Assembly (NCBI RefSeq): GCF_910592395.1
Contig: NC_088324.1
Coordinates: 7,776,953-7,840,952, forward strand
From: Lineus longissimus
Taxonomy: Eukaryota; Nemertea; Pilidiophora; Heteronemertea; Lineidae
Direction of reading: 5' to 3'
Length of the DNA stretch: 64,000 nt
This document shows positions 1-12,350 of the stretch, piece by piece. The notes under the pieces were generated by a model. That model searched no databases and was not told the DNA's origin. It was given only the letters and a program-made list of their open reading frames with translations. The number at the start of each line of letters is the position of its first letter. Positions within the stretch are counted from its first letter, which is position 1. The position numbers and the translations under genes are program-made.

Positions 1-205
1 GTTGAATCAGGGATCTTGGAGGAGGCTGGGCCCCCAGAGGTGAAGTGCGCAGGCCCACTGGCATGTGGATACGCCCTGGCGCTCACCAACCCACCCCCAG
101 CTATGGGTCAAATAGTTTTGCCGAAGACGGATGCACTGGGCCAGGATTCCTGGCGCATAACCGCAGTGCAACGCAATTTACACCAAGGTGAACGAAAGAA
201 GAAGA
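1..205. mobile_element. SINE-like 3' portion
   Basis: The segment around 120-175 (cgaagacggatgcactgggc and the following cgcataaccgcagtg) matches, with substitutions, the body of the SINE at 26098-26480, and ends in an A/G-rich tail at about 190-210. It is cut by the window edge. Confidence 0.5.
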
Positions 206-238
206 AGAAAATCCTCAATATTGGAGCTCGATACTAAC

Positions 239-3200
239 CTTGGCATTTCGGCTGTCGACTTGGCAACCAGCCTTCGGTCGTGCATCTGATGCTTTCCGGG
301 CCAATTAGGCGGTTGCTACCATGGCACTTGTAGGTCACGACTTGGTTCAGGCGATAACTGTCACGACCGATTTTTCTCCCACCGAACGGTATGACGGGAG
401 CCTGGCACTTTCCACTCCCTGTCAACAGAAAGACTAAGTCCAAATACCCTGGAACCTCCCTTAGCGGACACCACTCTATCATGGACAACCTGTCTATTAA
501 GGACACTAGTTTTGGTCCCAAATTGATACTTTCCATTCAATTTGACCTCTCCAATCAGGACACCTCTCTATTAAGGACAGCATTTGTCAGTCCTGAGGGT
601 GTCCTTAATAGAGAGGTTCTACTGTACTGTAAATGTCTTTATTTTCTGTGGCCCTATGTTCGTGAAAGTATTTTATAATGATAAAACCATTAAAGGGAAC
701 TGAAACCGCCAAGCCAGTTCGTATGACCTCGTTTTCATTTCCCGCGTATCGGGTGATCAGAACGAGGCATGAATGAAACATGGCGCCTAGCTGTCAATCA
801 TTGAGTGACGTCACTACTATGCAATTTACTCATGAATGAAAGATCGCATGACTCACGTGATTCTCACATGATTCTCAATAATAACAAATTGAACTGCGCA
901 TGCTCGGGCACTGGGGGCGGAGCTACAAATCTGAACTCGAATAAGAAGTTGGAAGTTTGACTTTCTCGGGCGGTGAAAGTCGAAAAGTTGAATAAATCGC
1001 TCGGCGGTTCCAGTTCCCTTTAAAATGAATATATTCGCATCCAAAACGTTTGCGAGTGTACCCCTTCTTGCCAGAAAATAAAGGGGTTACAATGCAAGTA
1101 CAGTAGAACATCTCTATTATGGACACCCTCAGAACTGACTAGTGCTGTCCTTAATGAATAGGTGTCCTGATAAGAGAGGTCAAATTGATTGGAAACGACC
1201 ACTTTGGGACCAGAACTAGTGTCCCTCATAGCGATGTTGTCCTTGATACCGAGGTGTCCGCTAAGGGAGGTTACCCTGTACATGTTAGAAGAAAGAAGTT
1301 AATTTCTCACGAGAATATCTGGTGCACAAAACAAACGGATTAAGGTATTACAGTGGAACCTCCCATAGCGGACACCTCTCTATTAAGGACAACCTCTCTA
1401 TTAAGGACACTAGTTTTGGTCCCAAATTGGTTGTTTCAATTCAATTTGACCTCTCTAATCAATACACCTCTCTATTAAGGACAGCACTTGTCAGTCCCAT
1501 GGGTGTCCTTAATAGAGAGGTTCTACTGTATAGTAAATTTTGTAACTTACCAAGGTTTACCTTGTGGCATGTGGGTGTTGTCCCGGACCAATCAGCATAC
1601 TGTCCGCAGGTCATGCTGGACGACCCCTGTAGCGTGTAACCACGGTTGCAACTGATGTGGATAGTGTCGCCCTCTTTATTGAGTCGGGCATTATCAATGT
1701 AGCCATGCTCTGGTGCCTCTGGTTTCGGGCAGCGAATTTCTGAAGAAAACGGAAAAAATTATGAAATGGCCCAAGGCCACTGGACTCACCTCTGAGAACA
1801 TGTTTGCCATCCGTGACCCGTCAAAGTGTGTTCAATTACCAAATAAATCGAGGCCAATATTCCAGAGAAGGCAGCCAGATGGCAGCACTGCAGAGTCGCT
1901 GGTCAAGAAATACTGAACAACATTTCATTTTGATGACTTTACTTGACGCTTGCAGAGTAGGGCACTGTTTTTAGGATGACCTGACCAGTCAGCACTCACG
2001 GATGCATTGTGGGTCATTTCCTGTCCATCCTCCGACCTTCATGCTGCACTTCCTGTGACTCGGACCAACCAGAATATATTCCTGGCTGCAGGAGTAGGAG
2101 ATGACTCTGCCACCGTTGTACTGAGAACTCTGGGGCCCTTGGAAGTCGATGACAGCGTTTCGAATCGGAGAAGGGGGGTCACACGTGAACGCTGAAATGA
2201 ACACAAGAAAAGATTTGACATGACAAAAGTGACTGGAAAGACTGTCACATGCATATTTTCGTGAAAATTAGGGGTTCACGAAGATAAGGCCAGGTTCGGA
2301 AATTCCCTTCAATTCGTTTCCAATAAGACACCGACTGTCAAAGGCGGGCCTGGTTGTAGGCGAGGGTAGACACCTACACTTGTAGGCAGGATCAAAGGCC
2401 TGTGGTTGTAGGCCTGGGTAGGGACCTACAATTAAAGGCCTGTGGTTGGAGGCCAAGATAGAGACCGACAATCACAGGCCAGTGTTGGAGAAAGAAATTC
2501 ATACCGTGGCAATCTGGGAAAGGCATGTTCCATCGCCCATTTCCCATACACTTGATCTTGCGCGGTGCGTAATCATAAATAACGAACACCGACCCCACAT
2601 CAGCATAGGCATCATCAGCATTGGCATCATCAGAAGAGTCGTCATAATTGGCATAGTCGTTCTCCTTCTCTTCTATCCTCTCAAAGTAGTGGTCCGCGTC
2701 ACATTTGTAACTGATGACGTCATTGGGCATGAAGGTTCGGCCCGATCTTCTGGACCGCACAATACCATTGGGTTTTTGTGGACTCTGGCAGACTGGACCT
2801 CCTAGATGGATGGATGAAAATACTTCAAGGAAGGATAAAGCGCAGTGGAGCGCGTTTGCACAAAGGTCAAGCGCCTGACTTTTATTATGAGGTTCAGGGT
2901 TGGATACCCACCGGTGCCACTTTGTAACGCTCAACTGGCCGGAAATATCCTTGTGTGCGCTAGATTGTGGCTATACAAGGAAACCACCCCTAGCGGATAC
3001 CTCTCTATTATGGACACCCTCTCTATTAACGACCCTGCATTTGGTCTAATATTGGTCATTTCAATTAAATTTGACCTCTGTAATCAGGACACCTCTCAAT
3101 TAAGGACATTTGCCAGTTTCAGGTGTTTTCTTAATAGAGAGGTTGCACTTTCTACTTACTTGTGCACTGTGGAGCGGAACCGTTCCATCGACCTTCGGAA

Positions 3201-4495
3201 CATTGCAGAATCTCGGCACCCGCGAGCGTATAACCTTGGTCGCAGGTGAAGGTCACAGTGTCACGGTCATCGCAACAATGGCCGGCCATTTGTCCGTTCC
3301 TAGGGCTTGTTGGGTTGGCATGGCATTTTGATTTCACTGCAGCAAAGGAGGGTTATGAGATGGTAAAAAAGAGGCTTAGTTTAACAGTAGACATCTATCT
3401 AACAGGATGTCTGGCAGTAGACATCAATCTAACAAAACGATTAACCGTAGGCATCTTTAATCTAACAGTAGACATATGTCTATCAAGATGTCTAACAGTA
3501 GGCATCTATTTTACAAGATGTCTAACAGTACATAAGACATCTATCCAACAAGAAGACTAATGGTAGACATCTCTCTGACAAGATGACTAACAGTAGGGAT
3601 CTATCTAACAGTGTGACTAACTGTACATTAGACATCTCTCTGACAAGATGACTAACAGTAGGAATCTATCTAACAGTGTGACTAACTGTACATTAGACAT
3701 CTCTCTGACAAGATGACTAACGGTAGGAATCTATCTAACAGTGTGACTAACTGTACATTAGACATCTCTCTGACAAGATGACTAAGATGACCAACAGCAG
3801 ACACCTATCTAACAGGACTTCCAACAGTTAACACCTGTCTTAAAGGACGTCTAATAGGTACTCACATAAACACTGCGGGCGCCGAGGGAGTCCTCTTGGC
3901 ATTGGCCATGCGCCTATTATGCATACTCGTATAAAACTATCAACACCTAATCTTCGTTTCCCCGGCCCCGCCAGGAAGTAACCATGTTCGCACTCGTACA
4001 CTGCTTGTATCCTTTGGGTGACACTGCCTGGGAGGACCCGAATAAGGCCATGAGGACCTAGTGAGGGTGGGTTATTGCAGGATCCAACAGCTTAAAGAGA
4101 AGAAAGAAATAATCGAAAATGTTTTTGAAAATGACACTTTGCCTTATGACACACGACTTGCAATGACACAACTTTGGCACACGAATCGTTTTTAAAGGGA
4201 CAACTTGGGGTATGATTGACCTTGCCAGGGGGATAGTGTGTCAACTTGACACTATGCACCGCCACTGGTAGTATCACACTGATGCCGATTTCTGATAGTT
4301 TTTGCCAGTAGTTGCGAGGCAGTTTTTAACATGGCTCAATTGTGAACTTCAGTGCCCTCCTAAATAGGCCTAGCGTGAGCACTAAAAGTGTTAATATTAC
4401 TCATTCTTATCAAAAAACTTGATCAACTACTCACCCAAATGTGACTGTAAGATGTAGGCCAGCGACAAAAGGCCCAGATAAGCAACCCTGGACAT
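239..4495 (-). CDS. Secreted CCP/sushi-domain protein, 5' part (continues off left edge)
   Basis: Minus-strand gene read as seven coding exons: signal peptide 4435-4495, then CCP exons 3866-4090, 3160-3336, 2505-2801, 2000-2191, 1551-1739 and 239-418. The start ATG at 4495 opens a hydrophobic leader (MSRVAYLGLLSLAYILQSHL) ending in phase 1. Every later exon is symmetrical phase 1-1 and encodes one CCP module with four cysteines and a tryptophan between Cys3 and Cys4, the usual complement-control-protein exon design. The third module carries an acidic Asp/Asn/Ala-rich insert of about 30 residues between Cys2 and Cys3. The exon at 239 ends with an open phase-1 donor, so further exons lie beyond base 1. 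CCP chains usually mediate extracellular protein binding, as in complement regulators, selectins and adhesion proteins; the C-terminal domains that would decide the subfamily are not in the window. Several introns hold MITEs very close to the splice sites. Confidence 0.85.
447..624 (+). mobile_element. 178-bp pogo-like MITE, copy 1
   Basis: Copy of the window's commonest MITE, with TA on both sides and inverted ends resembling CAGTRGAACCTC. It lies in the sushi intron, 26 nt upstream (minus sense) of the acceptor of exon 239-418. Confidence 0.85.
1101..1278 (-). mobile_element. 178-bp pogo-like MITE, copy 2
   Basis: Inverted copy beginning cagtagaacatctctattat and ending ggaggttaccctg, flanked by TA at 1099-1100 and 1279-1280. 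It is the same length as copies 1 and 3. Confidence 0.85.
1351..1528 (+). mobile_element. 178-bp pogo-like MITE, copy 3
   Basis: Full-length copy with TA at 1349-1350 and 1529-1530. In minus-strand terms it starts 22 nt inside the intron after the donor of the CCP5 exon (1551-1739). Confidence 0.88.
2340..2490. repeat. Short tandem repeat based on aggcctgtggttg
   Basis: Three imperfect units carry aggcctgtggttg(t/g)aggc and (g)acctacaat, within the sushi intron directly downstream (minus sense) of the CCP3 exon donor. Confidence 0.55.
2976..3152 (+). mobile_element. 178-bp pogo-like MITE, copy 4 (diverged)
   Basis: Diverged copy whose right end (gaggttgcactttc then TA at 3153-3154) falls six bases inside the donor GTAAGTA of the CCP2 exon on the minus strand. 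TA also flanks the left end at 2974-2975. Confidence 0.75.
3370..3850. repeat. Minisatellite in sushi intron (28-33 bp and 65-bp units)
   Basis: Units share agacatctatctaacaagat and ctaacagtag. In the centre (about 3580-3785) a 65-bp composite unit repeats three times almost perfectly; the outer units are degenerate. It fills most of the intron between CCP1 and CCP2. Confidence 0.85.
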
Positions 4496-6009
4496 CTTGT
4501 CTTTGCTGAAATGTCGAAGTGGGAAAACCAATCAAGGTCCGCTATTCTTAATATGTATCAGATTATGTTACATCAGTGACATTGTCCTTATCCAGGACAT
4601 CCTGAATATGAATCTGCATATGCTACAGGGTGGTCCAAAAATATTCACCACGAGAAAGATCTGTTTCGCGAATCAAAAGCTGGTTTTCGGACTAGCGGCC
4701 TAGCTGTAACCACCACAATGGCTCCATACGGCTCCCACACTACGACCTAGGAAAAGTCAGACCTCAAGGAAATCAACAGCTTCAGCCAATCAGGAGGAGG
4801 ATTACACTGTGGCAGGTGCGGGAGGTCTAGTATGTAATTGTTGAAACGAGTCAAATAAAACAAGCCAAACTAAACGATTATTCTAAACATGAAACTAAAG
4901 ATCACGTTCGGATGTATTATAAGGATTGCAAGCGTTTAGGTTAATATTTGCATGAAGTGATAAAGCACTTTTATTCACTCAGGCCCACTTAATTTTTGCT
5001 CGTTTAAGTTTAAACAAGCCAAAATAAACGAGTAAATGAAACGGTCCATCAGGTGCACCATGCACAACTTAAAACGAACCAAATCGAATCAGGGACTATG
5101 TGAATGATATCATATTTTATGCCATAAACATTACTTGATCGAATCCTGCAATGAATACCACATGTTAACTTGATTTTTCAGTTCAGATTTTTCATGAAAT
5201 GGGGGGGGGGGGGCATTGTATAAACTGAGAAGAATTTCTGGAGGATGGGACGAGGGCATTTTCCCGGCCTATAAGAATCTGGAGAGGACAATAATGAACT
5301 ACATGTATAAGCAAAATGAGAATTACATGTAAGCCAAGTGAAATAGGCAAATAAATAAACAAAATACTTACCCTCCAACAGTTTTCCGCAGTGAAATTAC
5401 AGACGTACACCCACTACAAACTTTCCACAAGTTCTTATCAGCCGTTCAAAGAATGAGGGAGTAATTCCCAAACTAGGATGTGACATCTGATATCGAAAAT
5501 CAAAAACCGACAATCTAATTTCACCAAAGCAAGTATCAATACATGCACAGATTATCTATAGTAATGAGTCTAAGTTTCTCAGTCTAGTTAGGATGAATCA
5601 GATTTAAATCACTCCGGCAATAAATCAACTACAATCTTTGTTCTACAGAAAGAGGAAGTCTTATTGAATGGGGTCAGTCATATCCTGCTCTTAATTTGAT
5701 TAAACAGACTTTAGAAAGAAAAGTTCACTAACGTCATACAAATTGATGTCAAGTATGCTCATGTATTTTTTACTTGTTTATCCGTCAGTCTGTTTTTTAT
5801 CAAGCACTAGAGATAAGTAAAACTGACTAAGTGATGAATAATAAGAAGCATTAGGCCTATAGCCGGTTGTGTTGATTATAAATCTCGGTTTTTACATTAG
5901 CTCATGCAATATTATGCCAATAATCAGTCCAGTAATTAGGCAACAACCATTTCAGAAGTAGCAGAGATAAAGACACCAGAAGCAGCTCAGAGACAGGCAG
6001 TTGCAACCA
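4496..6009. other. Upstream flank of the sushi gene, no gene seen
   Basis: AT-rich sequence without a recognisable coding region on either strand. It should contain the sushi-gene promoter. A run of 10-11 G lies at about 5204-5214. Confidence 0.5.
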
Positions 6010-6430
6010 GTTTTGAAATGAAATGAAATAAAATGAAATTGTCATTTATATAGCGCCCGTATCACTGGAACAATGTTCACAGGCGCTCATAAGCTTGCAC
6101 AAACAAATATGTTTTTAAGTCTCTGCGGAAAGTATTGACGTCCTGTGCAGCTCTCAGGGTGGACGGTAGTGAGTTCCACACCTGAGGCGCAAGAATGGAA
6201 AAGGATCGTCCTCCGAAAGTTTTTAGTCTGTATTTGTTTTCCTTTAGAAGGTCCATAGATCCAGAGCGAAGGGAGCGAGGGGGTGTGTAATGTTCGAGGA
6301 GATCGTTGAGGTAATTGGGTGCCAAATGATGGTATACTTTATAAGTGAGAAGAATTAACTTGAACTGAATGCGCTCGCGCACAGGCAGCCAGTGTAGCTC
6401 GGCAAGAACTGGAGTGAGTTTTGCATGCAA
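6010..6430 (-). mobile_element. Non-LTR retrotransposon 3' end (CR1/L2-like), truncated
   Basis: A minus-strand frame (6077-6430) encodes the conserved C-terminal tail of a LINE reverse transcriptase: LHWLPVRERIQFKLILLTYK, LAPNYLNDLL, RSLRSG, FGGRSFSILAPQVWNSLPS and RRDLKTYLF. It is followed by a short 3' UTR with gcgctatataaatgacaatt and an (ATTTC)n-type tail towards 6015. It is 5'-truncated, as is usual for LINE copies. Confidence 0.85.
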
Positions 6431-6737
6431 GAACCAGTGAAAAGTCTCAACTCCAAATTAAGGACAGACGGGCCCTTCGAGAATGACCAGGGGGAATAGT
6501 AAACCAATTATGCAACAATAGACCTGGGAAAACAGTAGCAATCCAACAGCAGGGATTATGCCATATGCCCTGTGACAACCCTTAAAACAACAGCGCAGAA
6601 GTCAAATGCCTTGCAACAATCATTACAGTAACAGCAGGGATAACAAATGATGTTGACGTGGCAATTTGGTGTCCACTGCGCCTGCATGACCGCAACTGAA
6701 TGAAGAGATCATTCAGGGACTGTCTGACAGCTGTGAC

Positions 6738-6806
6738 TGTTGACCCGACGTCATGACATCATGATGACGTCATGGCATCCTTGTGACGTCATCAGTGACA
6801 TCGTAG
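6738..6806. promoter_or_regulatory. Cluster of CRE-like motifs (function unproven)
   Basis: Two exact TGACGTCA palindromes (6765-6772 and 6784-6791, 19 bp apart) sit among related ccgacgtcatgacatc words. No gene starts nearby, so this may be repeat-derived. Confidence 0.3.
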
Positions 6807-7264
6807 CTTGAGCCTGCATGCTCTGTTGCTCATGGCAACAAGAGACGACCAAAATGAAGGATTTTGGGTACTGGGCACCGTGCACTGATGGTATGAAGCA
6901 ACCATGTGTGCCTGACAGGTCATGAAGGTGCAGGAAATGCGGTTTCGTCAAGAGAGACTCATCAGATGCGTGTGGCGACAAAGAAATACGGTTGGATATA
7001 CAGAGGTATCCTGATAGCGGGACCGCAAGTAACAGCAGGGAAAATGTCAATTGCCCTGCAACAACCTCTTCAGCAAGAGCACAGACACCAAGTGTGCTCA
7101 GCAAAACCACTTGAGCAATTGCTGGGACAATGCCAAATGCACTGCAGCTACCAGTTGAGAGATGATGATCACACCACTGGCAGTGGTAAGCCAGGAAACC
7201 AGCCAAGGGGGTCACATACACCCCCCCCCCCCGCCCAATACTATGATCAGTATGGTGTGATGTA

Positions 7265-7442
7265 CAGTGGAACCTCTCTTAGCGGACACCTCTCTACTAA
7301 GGACACCCTCCCTAATAAGGACACTGGTTTTGGGCCCAAACCTGGCATTTTCATTCGAATTGACCTCTGTAATCAGGACACCTCTCTAATAAGAACAGCA
7401 TATGTCAGTCCCAAGGGTGTCCTTAATAGAGAGGTTCTACTG
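7265..7442 (+). mobile_element. 178-bp pogo-like MITE, copy 5
   Basis: Full-length copy flanked by TA (7263-7264 and 7443-7444), far from any recognised exon. Confidence 0.88.
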
Positions 7443-7621
7443 TATATGATTGAATAGAAAAATAACATCAACTGACAAATCGATGTAAAACAGACTTTTT
7501 TTATTTTACAAAATATGATACAATTAAACAATTGGACGGAAATATGAGGAAGTCGCCTCCTTTTCTTAAATATCAACATGAAATTTTTTTTTGATAACAG
7601 AGAGTTTTAATAAACATATTA

Positions 7622-8042
7622 GGCCACATGTATTTTATTTCTTGGTGTACGGGAAGAGCTTTAAAAAATGTATGGTCGGGTGGTCGAAATAAAATTTAAA
7701 ATAAAAATAACCCAAATAGCTATGTATGATCGGAAGAAATAAAATCAAGCAAATACTGCTGGAATCAAAGTTCACTTTTTTTCAGAACAAGGCGCAATGT
7801 CTTAGTCGGGGCTATTTCCCTCATCTAGATGGCTGATAAGTTGTGAAAGTGCACAAACATTGGTTATCACACTGCTCTATACAGTGGATTTTATTTTATT
7901 TCTCATTATTTTATCTAATTATGATGGGTCGGGCGGAAAATAGAATAAAAAATCGATGATTTTCAGATTTTATTTTTTTTCCAAAATCCCAAAAAAGCAA
8001 GTCGGTCAGTCCCGTAAACCAAGAAATAAAAAACACGTGGCC
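7622..8042. mobile_element. PIF/Harbinger-like MITE
   Basis: The two ends are inverted copies (ggccacatgtattttatttc against ggccacgtgttttttatttc, continuing ttggt.tacggga), about 36 bp. The element is flanked by TTA on both sides (7619-7621 and 8043-8045). A 3-bp TWA target duplication is characteristic of PIF/Harbinger. The AT-rich interior is non-coding. Confidence 0.75.
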
Positions 8043-8210
8043 TTATAAGTCAGCATATTTCATCTAAAGAACTTTCGACACGTTTTCCTTGCCCTCCTAG
8101 AAACAGCTGCTATTTTGAATACTGGTATTAAGTGTATTGTAGACCCTTAATTTTTGCAGCCCTAAATTTAAATAAAAATTTATTCAAGAGGGACTGTTCA
8201 TTAAAGAGCC

Positions 8211-8367
8211 ATGCAAACAAGCGATTTTGTCATCGCAACCTTCCATGTACAATGAAAGAATTTCTTGTCTGCAGGTTCAGTGATTGCTGGCTATGATATA
8301 TATCATAGCAATTTTGGTTGCACGGGAACATGTCACAGTCGCAGCAACAACAATCGCTCATTTGCAT
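8211..8367. mobile_element. MITE with gcaaacaagcgatt ends
   Basis: Inverted ends: atgcaaacaagcgatttt at the left and the complement of aatgcaaatgagcgattg at the right. Related ends recur at 52112-52180, around 54700 and at 57400-57600, so this is a dispersed family. Confidence 0.55.
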
Positions 8368-9021
8368 TGTGCACAAGAGAGTTCAAAATCACAGACAATG
8401 TGCCTCATGCCTGAATCTATCCCATCCGATTGTAATTGATGATTTCCCATTAATGGCTGGCTGGTGAGCTGTCCTTCAGAGGTACGCAGAACATGCTGTT
8501 GCTGACTCTTCTAGTTCAAGTTTGGCGGCGACATACTACTTTTTTTCCGGCTTTTCTGGGGCTTGAAGAGCAAAAGGAAAACGGACATGTTAAAATTCTG
8601 ATAGAAATGACTTAATATAGGCAGGATTTGCAAAGTCATATTTCAGGTTAACTATTACGATTTGATGTCATCACGACGTCAAAATTGGTGCATGCACAGG
8701 ACATTGTAGTGCATGACGTCAACCTCCGACGTGATACTTTCTCCATGCTCAATGCCTTTGATTTGTCTCTTGGGTCTGGCCAGTGCTGAAATGCACATAC
8801 GTCCATCATTTCCATTGAAATTCTTACACAAGGTACGCCATACGTTTTTACCACCACCCTGGTTATTAAAAAAATGTGAAGGGATGGATAAATACAATAG
8901 TGAGTTCTGGCAAATCGAGAATAAACACTTCCTATTATACCTATTGACCTGCTGATGTCAATGACCAAGGGTAGACAACAGGTACTACACCACTTTGGCT
9001 CGACTTTTAAATTCTGAAATA

Positions 9022-9384
9022 GCATTCCGCGAAGATGACGTCACTGCAGCTGCTGCCCTCTATTTCCCCATCGCTGAATTGCAGGCAATGTCGGACAAAC
9101 ATGCGGTTTCGTAATGGATTCAGGCTTTCTAACTAGGGCAGTTAGATTCAATCTGGCACATGTCCGAGTGTTGGAAATACTACATAATTGTTCTGAATAT
9201 TTCTCTCTCTGACTCTATGGTATCATTCATGCTAAAAACAATGCAGGGTCAAAGATAATTGACTTCGAAATAAGCTCAAATGCGTAGAAATAAGTGTCGA
9301 TGTCCGACTGTCACGTGACTAAAACGTCATCAATATCTTATTCAAATGAACTTGTGAGCTATAAATAGTAACGTCGCGGAATGC
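9022..9384. mobile_element. Mariner-type MITE, copy A
   Basis: 363-bp element with inverted ends GCATTCCGCGA, flanked by TA at 9020-9021 and 9385-9386. A nearly identical element in the same orientation and of the same length lies at 51494-51856, which fixes the boundaries. Confidence 0.85.
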
Positions 9385-10008
9385 TATTCAATTAGAACTC
9401 CTTCAAAAATGATGAGAAAGCCAACTTGAAGGGTGGGAGTCCATTCTCTGGAAAACAACCAACTGACTCCCACCCTCGAAATTGGCATGCACTACGTTTG
9501 GAAAGAGTTTCTATTTGCTACAGGATTTCGAGTGGTGTTCGAAATGGTGGTGCCTATGGTCATATACAGACCAGTATGACTATTGTATCATATGAAGTCA
9601 ATATGAATACATTAGCGACTGGTGGTGTAGCTGAGCAATCACGAGTAGGCTGGGGTGGTGACGACATTTTGTGTATCGTCGCTTAAGGTGCGTAACGCCC
9701 CCTAATAGCTAGTCTCCACAGCACCAACAGCCGATGGCGCGGGCTCCTGCAGAAACCCCCGAACAGGACCAAAATTGAAATAGTGTCTTGTAAACCATAA
9801 ATGACTGGCCATTATTGTACCAATGGATGACACTTATAAATATACAATAATAATAATACAGGAGCGACTTTATTTTTAATTGCCAAAACTCACTTATGAA
9901 ATTAAGGAGAAACTTTAGCACTCAAACAACAGCAACTCAGTATCATCAATGAAAGGCTCGCACTTTTTGACAATGTCATCACCCTGTGGATTCTCAGCAA
10001 CAACCTCT

Positions 10009-10762
10009 CCAAGAAACTACACCTCTCCGAGTCACAGTCAACCACCTCGCCGAGGAAATCTAGATTCAGATCACAGCACTCACCTCTCAAATGGAAAACA
10101 ACACTCCAAGAAACTACACCTCGCCGAGGAAATCTAGATTCACATCACAGCACTCTCCTCTCAAATGGAAAACAACACTCCAAGAAACTACACTTCTCCG
10201 AGTCACAGTCAACCACCTCGCCGAGGAAATCTAGATTCACATTACAGCACTCTCCTCTCAAATGGAAAACAACACTCCAAGAAACTACACCTCTCCGAGG
10301 CACAGTCAACCACCTCGCCGAGGAAATCTAGATTCACATCACAGCACTCTCCTCTCAAATGGAAAACAACACTCCAAGAAACTACACTTCTCCTAGTCAC
10401 AGTCAACCACCTCGCCGAGGAAATCTAGATTCACATCACAGCACTCTCCTCTCAAATGGAAAACAACACTCCAAGAAAATACACTTCTCCGAGTCACAGT
10501 CAACCACCTCGCCGAGGAAATCTAGATTCACATCACAGCACTCTCCTCTCAAATGGAAAACAACACTCCAAGAAAATACACTTCTCCGAGTCACAGTCAA
10601 CCACCTCGCCGAGGAAATCTAGATTCACATCACAGCACTCTCCTCTCAAATGGAAAACAACACTCCAACTACACCTCTCCGAGTCACAGTCAACCACCTC
10701 GCCGAGGAAATCTAGATTCACATCACAGCACTCTCCTCTCAAATGGAAAACAACACTCCAAG
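10009..10762. repeat. 97-bp minisatellite, about 8 units
   Basis: Units of 97 bp (aagaaactacacctctccga to atggaaaacaacactcc) repeat with few changes. One unit near 10106 lacks 27 bp and one near 10668 lacks 8 bp. Because 97 is not a multiple of three, all three frames appear open and overlapping, so the long reading frames here are artefacts of the repeat. Confidence 0.93.
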
Positions 10763-10783
10763 AAACCACAACGACTTTTAGTA

Positions 10784-10972
10784 CATTTTCACACTTCTCA
10801 ACTGTACACTTTTACACTTTTACACTTCTCAACTGTACACTTTTACATTTTCACACTTCTCAACTGTACACTTTTACATTTTCACACTTCTCAACTGTAC
10901 ACTTTTACATTTTCACACTTCTCAACTGTACACTTTTACATTTTTACACTTCTCAACTGTACACTTTTAGAA
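10784..10972. repeat. 31-bp minisatellite, about 6 units
   Basis: Units of cacttctcaactgtacactt followed by ttacattttca (31 bp) start about 22 bp after the 97-bp array. The first units are shorter (tttacactttt variants). Confidence 0.9.
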
Positions 10973-10979
10973 AATAACT

Positions 10980-12350
10980 GATGATACAGACAACTCTTGA
11001 ATGAAATCCTGGATAGTGATTGAAATCATTCAAAAACGGGAATTGTGACACGACCAATCTTGGGGAGAGGTGAGGAAAATAAGGGTATCTTCCCTGACAT
11101 CAGGGAATACCACTTCGGTTGCAGGTCAATAAGTACAAATCATATCACTCTTGATTGACACGATACGAGACGGGCAATGCGCCCAGATTCTCGTGCGTCG
11201 TAAGTAATTGTATGCTACTTACAACCTCTCCTGAAGTCGGGAAGAAAAGATATGGGTTATAATACCACATTAAATAGACAATAGAGAGGTTTAGATGTTG
11301 ATCCAAAAACGAGAACAAAATGATATATTTTCTTTGATCGGCGTCATTAAGCCGAATTGATTGTTTTGAATCATATCATTCATATCATATCATTACCGGT
11401 GCCGTAGTCCTATTTGGATTTGTGCCAGAGGTATGGAGTCCCTTAGGCAGACCAGATATAAAGACACTTTTTTATTACATTTCTGACAACAGGCAAACCT
11501 GAATTGCGATATCTGTCAAAATCAGATCAAAATCTGAACCTCTCAAATTGAGATATGCACAACAAGACAAAAGAAGGAATCTTCAGTACTGTAACCCACC
11601 AAAATTTCATGCCGCTTTTTTTGTGATTCACGAAAATAAACAACATTTTTAGTTTTCTGACTTTGAGTTTTCGGTCAAAAAAATTATGGAGCATTTGGTA
11701 GGACGATGTACCTTGCTCAATCAGGGTTAGTAGTCACATTGGAATTAAGCCCTGATGCTACTCTCGTAAATGAAAGGAATCAGAAGGAGATAATGTTAAG
11801 TTGGGCTAATGCTGCAGTTTGTCCTTGCATCAGTTGAGCACCTAGGCTCCGTTCATGCATTACATCAAGAATTGATATGACTAGTCTTTACCATGGTGTA
11901 ACTGAGAAAACATTTTTCCTAAGGGCGAATTGACCAAATATAAGGTATTAGAAATCTATGTGCGTGCATCTTAAATCTCAATTGAATTTGCCAACAAACA
12001 GTGCGGTTGTGTGTAAAATCTTGGCTTTGGCGTGTAAAGCTGTCGTCAAATGTGTCAAGTAACGCCAAATAACGTTTCAAGCTGTGCCAGTCTGCTGCAC
12101 TGAATCGATGAAATACTCTATCTAAAATTGAGTTTTGCTAGGGTAAAAGCTTGGTTTGATTAGCCTACTAGAGATCGAAAGCCCTGCAGAACCACCCAAG
12201 GAGCTTTATGGGATTCCTATTGTACCAACCTCAGCAGTTATTTCTTATGCGAGGGCGCTGGTATGACAACTGAAAGCAAAATCATTCAGAAATGCTATCA
12301 TGCAATTCTCATCAAAAGCGCATGTGAAAATCAGCTGCACAGACAAAAAT
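10980..12350. other. No gene or clear repeat seen
   Basis: About 1.4 kb of AT-rich sequence without recognisable coding potential. The missing last exon of ANKRD45 could lie here or further left, but I could not pick it out. Confidence 0.4.

Noticed and set aside
391-678. Reading frames with [20 protein letters not shown]-type peptides, found many times (also near 1322, 7200, 23632, 37519, 43938)
   Set aside because: They are translations of the 178-bp non-coding MITE, in varied contexts, with no start or splice logic.
6751-7221. 156-residue minus-strand frame
   Set aside because: No domain or splice context, irregular composition, and it overlaps repeat-like sequence; probably chance.
10165-10981. 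Long frames and CRISPR-like appearance of the 97-bp array
   Set aside because: The unit repeats whole without unique spacers and all three frames are open by periodicity; this is a minisatellite in an animal genome.
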